From NCBI GenBank assembly GCA_036265815.1, contig DATAOI010000061.1, positions 1-39,031 on the forward strand: a stretch of DNA of 39,031 nt, in the 5' to 3' direction. The notes beneath the pieces were generated by a model, which was not told where the DNA came from, did no database searches, and saw nothing but the letters and a program-made list of their open reading frames with translations. Shown here one piece after another: positions 34,270 to 39,031 of the stretch (positions within the stretch are counted from its first letter, which is position 1; every line of letters starts with the position of its first letter). Both the position numbers and the translations under genes were made by a program. Source of the stretch: Gemmatimonadales bacterium. GTDB lineage: Bacteria; Gemmatimonadota; Gemmatimonadetes; Gemmatimonadales; GWC2-71-9.

Positions 34270-34476
34270 ATGGATGAGCTCATCAACCAGGTCGCCCAAC
34301 GAACTGGACTCGCGCCGGACAAGGCGCGCATGGCTGTCGATACCGTGCTTGGCTTTCTCAAGACCCGCCTGCCCGGGCCCATTGCCTCCCAATTGGACAG
34401 TGCTCTGTCCGGGAGCGCTGCCGGCGGAATGGCCGAGGCGGTGAAGGGCTTGGGGAGCAAGTTCGGCAGCCAATAG
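34270..34476 (+). CDS. Small helical protein, DUF2267-like
   Basis: A 68-residue protein: MDELINQVAQRTGLAPDKAR, MAVDTVLGFLKTRLPGPIAS, QLDSALSG, then a Gly/Ala tail. The helix pattern with RLPxxxAxQL(D)xxL is like DUF2267 and related short helical proteins. AGAGGTGCC lies just before the ATG. Function unknown. Confidence 0.65.
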   Translation: MDELINQVAQRTGLAPDKARMAVDTVLGFLKTRLPGPIASQLDSALSGSAAGGMAEAVKGLGSKFGSQ

Positions 34477-34642
34477 GCCCGACGATATCGAAGCTCTCGG
34501 GGTCGGCCGGTGCCGGCCCCGGGAGCTCGGGCTGCTCAGCTCGAGACCCATGACCAGCGAGATCGGACAAGGAGGAGCCATCGTCCGATATCGGTGAACC
34601 GGTCGATCCTCAACTCCGACACCCTCTCACGCTCCCCCAGCA

Positions 34643-34903
34643 TTGAATTGGCCTCTCCGCAACGTGCTCCGGTACGGCGCCGTGGTCCTCTCCGGGATCA
34701 TCGCTGGGAGTAAGGTGGTCGGTGCGTATGAGGCCTGGGAGCAATGGCGGCTCTGGCGGAATCACGATCCATCGGGGGCCGAGGCGGCCCTCACCTTTGC
34801 CGAAGTCGATCTCGCCATTGCGGCCCTGTGCGTGATGACGGCTGGCCTGATCTGGTGGCTGTTGCGGACCCGCTCCGGTCGCGATTCGCCGCACTCCTCT
34901 TGA
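34643..34903 (+). CDS. Two-helix membrane protein
   Basis: An 86-residue product from TTG 34643 with two hydrophobic helices, NVLRYGAVVLSGIIAGSKVV and FAEVDLAIAALCVMTAGLIW, joined by a charged loop EAWEQWRLWRNHDPSG. No good Shine-Dalgarno, and the start is uncertain. It lies 65 bp before the padR gene. No family recognised. Confidence 0.5.
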   Translation: MNWPLRNVLRYGAVVLSGIIAGSKVVGAYEAWEQWRLWRNHDPSGAEAALTFAEVDLAIAALCVMTAGLIWWLLRTRSGRDSPHSS

Positions 34904-34968
34904 CTCCGAGAGAACCCCGCCCGATACTCCTCTCGACTTCTAGAACACAGACGAGAGGCGGTTGGGTC

Positions 34969-35307
34969 ATGCCACGGTCCGCCAAGCCCGATGCGCTGCG
35001 CGGCAGCATCGATCTCCTCATTCTCACGGCTCTCTCCCTCGGCTCCGCCCACGGGTGGGGTATCGGGCTCCGCATCCAGGAGCTCTCTCGCGGGCGCCTG
35101 GACGCCAACCAGGGATCGCTCTACCCCGCGCTCCAGCGCCTCGAGCACCGCGGCGACATCGAGAGCGAGTGGCAATCCACCGAGAACAACCGCCAAGCCC
35201 GCTACTACACCATCACGCGGCAGGGCCGGCGCGCGCTGGGCGAGGAAGTGGACCGATGGAAGCGCTTCGCGGCGGCGATCAGCCTGGTGCTGGAGCACGG
35301 CTCGTGA
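34969..35307 (+). CDS. PadR-family transcriptional regulator
   Basis: A 112-residue winged-helix regulator: LRGSIDLLILTALSLGSAHG, WGIGLRIQELSRGRLDANQG, SLYPALQRLEHRGDIESEWQ and ARYYTITRQGRRALGEEVDR are the classic PadR blocks (helix-turn-helix and wing). In this short subgroup the dimerising C-terminal domain is reduced. Its TGA overlaps the GTG of the ADOP permease (GTGA), the standard pairing in Acidobacteria and Gemmatimonadota, where the regulator probably controls its own operon in response to a ligand or stress. Confidence 0.92.
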   Translation: MPRSAKPDALRGSIDLLILTALSLGSAHGWGIGLRIQELSRGRLDANQGSLYPALQRLEHRGDIESEWQSTENNRQARYYTITRQGRRALGEEVDRWKRFAAAISLVLEHGS

Positions 35308-38003
35308 GCCGGGTCCAGGGCCTCATCGCCCGGCTTCGCGCCGTCCTCCGGCCGAGCGATGCCGAAGGTCGCATGGAGGAAGAGTTCAGCTTCCACCTGG
35401 AGATGGAGCAGGCCCGGCTGGTGCGAGAGGGGCTGCCGCCGGAGATCGCGCGGCGACAGGCACAGCTCACCTTCGGCGGCCTGGACGCACACCGTGAGAC
35501 CATGCGCGACGAGCGCGGGGCGCGCTGGCTCGACGATCTCGGTGCCGATCTCCGCTATGCGCTGCGCGCGATGCGGCGGAGTCCGGGCTACGCGCTGGCG
35601 GTGGCCCTCACCCTGGGCGTCGGCATCGGGGTGAACGGGATCGTGGTCGGCTACGTGAACGCCCTGCTCTTCCGCCCGATACCGGCGCGGGCCCCCGAGC
35701 AGCTCGTCGCCCTGTTCCAGCGGGACACACGGACCGGCAGGATCGGCGAGATAGGCTACGAGGACTATCTCGACTATCGCGAGCGGAGCGGGGCGTTCGC
35801 GGGCCTGGCGGGCATGTCGGGGGTCCCCCTCAACGTCGCCATCCCCGGCGCCTCCGGGTCCTTGGCCGGCGACATGGTCTGGGGCGAGATGGTGACCGAG
35901 AACTATTTCACCGTGCTCGGCATGGCGCCCGCCGCGGGGCGATTCTTCCAGGGGGCCGACGCGCACCAGGGCGCCAATCCGTTCGTGGTGGTGAGCTACG
36001 ACTGCTGGCGGCGGCGGTTTCAGGCCGACCGGAACATCGTGGGCCGCGTGGTCCGCCTCAACGGGACCGAGTTCACCATCACCGGCGTGGCGCCGCGCGG
36101 GTTCCGCGGACTTCGGATGTTCGGCTTCTGGCCGGAGATGTGGGTACCCATCGGCATGCACGCGGTGATCGAGCCCGGCTCCGCCGGCAAGCTCGAGGGA
36201 CGCGGCGGCGGCGACCTGATGGTCTTCGGGCGCATGAAGCCGGGCGCCGATCGGGCGAAGACCCGGGCGGCCGCCGAGGTGTTCGCCAGGCAGCTGGCGG
36301 GCTCCTATCCGGCGACCAACGCCGACCTGACCGCCATGCTGGTTCCCGCTGGCGTCGGGTTCGACCATCCGGCTTACGTCAAGCCGAGCGTCCTCGTCCT
36401 GTCGTCCGCGCTGGGGCTGTTCGGGTCCCTCGTCATCCTGGCGATCATCTGCGCCAATCTCGCCAACCTCCAGCTCGCGCGGGCGGCGGCGCGGGCGCGC
36501 GAGACGGCGATCCGGCTCTCGCTCGGGTGCTCGCGGGCGCGCCTCATCCGGCAGCTCCTGGTCGAGTCGTCGGTGCTGGCGCTCCCCGGCTGTGCGATCG
36601 CCCTGGCGCTGCTCCAGGCCAACCGGGTCACCGAGCGGTATCTGGTGCCCAAGCTGCAGTTCGAGGTCGGGCTGGCCACGAGCACGGATGCGCGGGTGCT
36701 GCTGTTCACCGTCGTCGTGGCGGTTCTGGCCGTGGGATTGTTCGGGCTGGTGCCGGCACTGCGGGCGTCACGCGTGAACGTCGTACCACTGGCGGCGAGC
36801 GCGGAGACCGCATGGTGGTCCGGCGGCCGGCCCACCCGACTCCGCCGGTCGCTGGTCGTGACCCAGCTCGCGCTGTCGGTGGTCCTGCTGGTGGGCGGGA
36901 TGCTCTTCGTGCGAAGTCTGGTGGCCGCGCGGGCGATGGATCTCGGCTTCGATGCCCGCGATCGCGCGCTGGTCTCCTTCAACGTCGGTCTGCAGGGGTA
37001 CGACGAGCGGCGCGGCCAGGCCTTCTACGATGCGGTGCTCGCGCGGGTCCGGGCGCTCCCCGGCATCGCCGCCGCCGGGTTGGCCCGTCCGGTGCCGTTC
37101 GATTCCTATGGCCAGACCACCGCCTGGTATATCGGCGACCTCGCCAATTCCCGGGACGGCACGGCACGCATCAACACCAGCGTCACGTCCGATGGATTCA
37201 TTGCGGCGCTCGGGCTCCGGCTCGCGGACGGCCGAGACTTCACGCCCGGCGATTCCGCCAACGCACCGCTGGTGATGATCGTGGGCCGGTCGGTTGCCAC
37301 CAGGCTCTGGCCGGGCAGGATCCCCCTGGGCCAGCAGGTGAGGTACGCGGGAGCGGAGGGACCACAGGTCACGGTGGTGGGCGTGGTGGACGACGCCAAG
37401 TTCGCCGTGATCGGTGACGCGCCCGGCGGTCATCTCTACCTGCCGGTACGCCAGCACTACCGTGACTGGCAGACGCTCGTCGTCCACACGCGAGGAGACC
37501 CCGCCGCCATGCTCCTTCGCCTCGAGGGCGTCCTGGCGAGCCTCGACCCCGCGCTTCCGGCCTTCGGCAAGACGACGCTGGAGGAGGCGGTCGCCAACGG
37601 ACTCTCGACGTCGCGGACCGCAGCGACGATCGCGGGATTCTTCGGCGTGCTCGCTCTCCTGATCGCTTCCGTTGGGCTGTACGCGCTGGTCGCCGGGGCG
37701 GTCGCCGAGCGCACGCGCGAGATCGGCGTCCGCCTGGCGCTCGGGTGCACGCCGGTGGGCGTCCTCAGGCTGATGATGGGGGAGGGTGCGCGGCTCGGCG
37801 TGATCGGGCTCGGCATCGGCCTCGTGGGCGCGTTCGGGGTCGCGCGCGCGATGGGAGGGCTGCTGTATGGCTTGTCGCCCAGCGACCCCGTGACCTTCGT
37901 GCTGGTGCCGCTGACCCTGGGCGTCGTGGTGCTCTTCGCGACGTATGTGCCGGCTCGCAGGGCGGTAAGACTCGATCCGGTCGCGGCGTTGCGGAGTGAG
38001 TGA
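35304..38003 (+). CDS. ADOP-family ABC transporter permease (MacB/FtsX type)
   Basis: An 899-residue permease of the duplicated MacB-like kind. Residues ~1-75 form the ADOP prefix (LRPSDAEGRMEEEFSFHLEM, LTFGGLDAHRETMRDERGAR). A first helix (~95-118, GYALAVALTLGVGIGVNGIV) is followed by a periplasmic MacB-PCD domain, then helices near 362-390 and 465-490, a second core unit with helices near 516-540 and a second periplasmic domain. The closing FtsX helices are near 775-800, 823-850 and 861-885. ARETAIRLSLGCSRARLIRQ and TREIGVRLALGCTPVGVLRL are the two FtsX signatures. No ATPase gene accompanies it, as is usual for these orphan permeases. The start GTG overlaps the padR stop. The cargo is unknown. 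Confidence 0.92.
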   Translation: MSRVQGLIARLRAVLRPSDAEGRMEEEFSFHLEMEQARLVREGLPPEIARRQAQLTFGGLDAHRETMRDERGARWLDDLGADLRYALRAMRRSPGYALAVALTLGVGIGVNGIVVGYVNALLFRPIPARAPEQLVALFQRDTRTGRIGEIGYEDYLDYRERSGAFAGLAGMSGVPLNVAIPGASGSLAGDMVWGEMVTENYFTVLGMAPAAGRFFQGADAHQGANPFVVVSYDCWRRRFQADRNIVGRVVRLNGTEFTITGVAPRGFRGLRMFGFWPEMWVPIGMHAVIEPGSAGKLEGRGGGDLMVFGRMKPGADRAKTRAAAEVFARQLAGSYPATNADLTAMLVPAGVGFDHPAYVKPSVLVLSSALGLFGSLVILAIICANLANLQLARAAARARETAIRLSLGCSRARLIRQLLVESSVLALPGCAIALALLQANRVTERYLVPKLQFEVGLATSTDARVLLFTVVVAVLAVGLFGLVPALRASRVNVVPLAASAETAWWSGGRPTRLRRSLVVTQLALSVVLLVGGMLFVRSLVAARAMDLGFDARDRALVSFNVGLQGYDERRGQAFYDAVLARVRALPGIAAAGLARPVPFDSYGQTTAWYIGDLANSRDGTARINTSVTSDGFIAALGLRLADGRDFTPGDSANAPLVMIVGRSVATRLWPGRIPLGQQVRYAGAEGPQVTVVGVVDDAKFAVIGDAPGGHLYLPVRQHYRDWQTLVVHTRGDPAAMLLRLEGVLASLDPALPAFGKTTLEEAVANGLSTSRTAATIAGFFGVLALLIASVGLYALVAGAVAERTREIGVRLALGCTPVGVLRLMMGEGARLGVIGLGIGLVGAFGVARAMGGLLYGLSPSDPVTFVLVPLTLGVVVLFATYVPARRAVRLDPVAALRSE

Positions 38004-38119
38004 GGTACTCCCCGCCAAGCTCAGATGGCTCGCGAGTACATCAAAGCATGGGGCGGCATGGACCCCGGCGGGTGAGGCGTATCGAATTCGGCGACTTCAA
38101 ACCACAGAGAGGTATCGCC

Positions 38120-38770
38120 ATGGATGCTACCCCCTCCCGGTACCGCGCGGTAACAGGAGCCACGAGCCTCATAGTGGGGCCGGCGCTGATGAGCGTCGGA
38201 GACCTCTTCCATCCTGCAGAGACCTGGGGAGCGGCTGCTCAGGTCGCGATCGTGGCAGACTCCGTCTTCCGGTGGTACGTATCTCATCTCCTCTTATTCG
38301 CCGGGATGCTCCTACTCATCCCGGGCATCCTGGCGCTGACCAAGGTGGCGATGGATCACAGACCTGCGGCAGGCTATGCTGCACGCCTTCTCATGCTCGC
38401 TTCGGTCGGCGCGTTTTCGGCGGTCTTCGTATTTGAGATGCTGCTGGGATGCTTCATCTCCGTGGGCCACGACCAGTCAGCCGCAGTTGTCCTCCTCGAA
38501 GTCTTTCAGTCGGCCGAGATCTTCGTCGCCCTCTTGCCGGTTCTGCTCGCATTCTTCATCGGCACTGCGCTAGCCGTAAGGTCACTGGCGTTCCCGGCCG
38601 GTCCATTTCGTTGGCCGGCACTCGGTTTCGGGCTCGGCGCAATCCTGGTCCTTGGCGAGATCATCCTGGCCAAAGTGCTCCTGAGCCAGATCGGAAACAT
38701 TATCTGCTTGGTGGCCGGTATTACGTTCGCAAGGGTGCTGCTCAGGGGTCGAGAGGTGGCGCCCATGTGA
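38120..38770 (+). CDS. Polytopic membrane protein of unknown function
   Basis: A 216-residue protein with about six membrane helices: AVTGATSLIVGPALMSVGDL, LLLFAGMLLLIPGILALTKV, LMLASVGAFSAVFVFEMLLG, IFVALLPVLLAFFIGTALAV, WPALGFGLGAILVLGEIILA and IGNIICLVAGITFARVLL. ATG 38120 after AGAGAGG is preferred to an upstream in-frame GTG whose leader is not protein-like. It starts 116 bp after the permease gene on the same strand. The overall pattern is like DUF4386-type proteins, but I cannot confirm the family. Confidence 0.72.
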   Translation: MDATPSRYRAVTGATSLIVGPALMSVGDLFHPAETWGAAAQVAIVADSVFRWYVSHLLLFAGMLLLIPGILALTKVAMDHRPAAGYAARLLMLASVGAFSAVFVFEMLLGCFISVGHDQSAAVVLLEVFQSAEIFVALLPVLLAFFIGTALAVRSLAFPAGPFRWPALGFGLGAILVLGEIILAKVLLSQIGNIICLVAGITFARVLLRGREVAPM

Positions 38771-38892
38771 CCCTGACGAAGTTTTCTTCCGGCCCCGGCG
38801 CCGCGGTCGGGACACGATCCCAGGGAGTACGATTGCAGCAAAGGCGTGCCAATAAGTATGCGCCGCGAGGATCACGCCGCCGCACTGTCTAG

Positions 38893-39031
38893 GGTCCAGA
38901 CTCAATTGATTAAAGCCAGAATGCCACGGCGGCAACGAGGCACAGGGCTGAGAAGTAGTTCCGAGCGAGTTTGTCGTAGCGCGTTGCGATGCGCCTGAAA
39001 CCCAACCGCTTCGCCAATGGGGAGATGTTCT
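38893..39031 (-). mobile_element. Right end of an IS5-family insertion sequence (partial)
   Basis: GGGTCCAGACTC at 38893-38904 looks like a terminal inverted repeat of the IS427 group, preceded by CTAG, a typical target of that group. Inside it a transposase reads toward this end. The other end lies beyond the window, so the element's length and target duplication cannot be checked. Confidence 0.65.
38910..39031 (-). CDS. IS5-family transposase, C-terminus only
   Basis: The last ~40 residues of a DDE transposase on the minus strand: RIATRYDKLARNYFSALCLV followed by AAVAFWL and TAA (complement of 38910-38912). The RYDK...NYFSAL.LVA...W block is the well-known C-terminal signature of IS5/IS427-group transposases, which includes the final residues of the RNase H-like domain. 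It is cut by the right edge of the window, so start, frame organisation and intactness are unknown. Confidence 0.85.
   Translation of the reverse strand, partial: NISPLAKRLGFRRIATRYDKLARNYFSALCLVAAVAFWL

Noticed and set aside
36768-38018. 416-residue minus-strand open frame
   Set aside because: Antisense shadow of the ADOP permease second half.

Overview
The window is about 39 kb of high-GC bacterial DNA. The gene content (an ADOP-type MacB/FtsX permease behind a PadR regulator, a serine/threonine kinase fused to TolB-like and TPR regions, a beta-propeller phosphoesterase lipoprotein, many small membrane and lipoproteins) suggests Gemmatimonadota. Acidobacteriota or a related phylum is also possible; this is inference from gene types, since no rRNA or phylogenetic marker is present.

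Layout. 1-11.2 kb is ordinary chromosome: the start of a response regulator, a CPA1 Na+/H+ antiporter translationally coupled to a DUF2252 protein, a ketopantoate-reductase family enzyme, the phosphoesterase lipoprotein, a glycine-rich stress-type protein behind a CRP-like box, a frameshifted membrane protein and a secreted enzyme-like protein. A CpG-rich, Arg-coding-in-all-frames tract lies at 10.27-10.8 kb.

11.5-26.2 kb is the notable region: an integron gene-cassette array. Nine complete attC sites of 136-142 bp, all in the same orientation and of one closely related sequence family, begin with GCCTAAC-type R'' boxes and end with GTTAGGC-type R' boxes. They separate mostly single, promoterless, plus-strand genes: a lipoprotein, DUF4160, a PrxQ-like peroxiredoxin, a Tat-exported FAD oxidoreductase, a class C beta-lactamase-fold hydrolase, SRPBCC, DUF1428, a Cys-rich mini-protein, small membrane proteins and a GNAT enzyme. 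A 3.8 kb stretch with a large receptor-like kinase and a reverse-strand SnoaL-like gene sits between two intact attC sites. One attC is split around the GNAT gene, and the array ends in a truncated attC at 26.1 kb. A decayed attC at 33.4 kb suggests an older array reached further. No integron integrase gene lies in the window, so this is either the body of a long sedentary integron or an integrase-less attC cluster (CALIN).

26.3-34.9 kb holds a di-heme cytochrome c, a truncated hydrolase, a zinc-ribbon protein, an ECF sigma factor with a tiny zinc anti-sigma protein, an alpha/beta hydrolase, a RibD-type reductase, a UbiG-like methyltransferase, a YaiI-family protein and several small ferredoxin-fold-like proteins. 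34.97-38.8 kb is the PadR-ADOP operon and a membrane protein; the window ends inside an IS5-family transposase.

Three genes (about 8.7, 12.0 and 12.5 kb) show single frameshifts of the same sense, two of them at homopolymer runs. Residual indels in a long-read assembly are a likely alternative to real gene decay.
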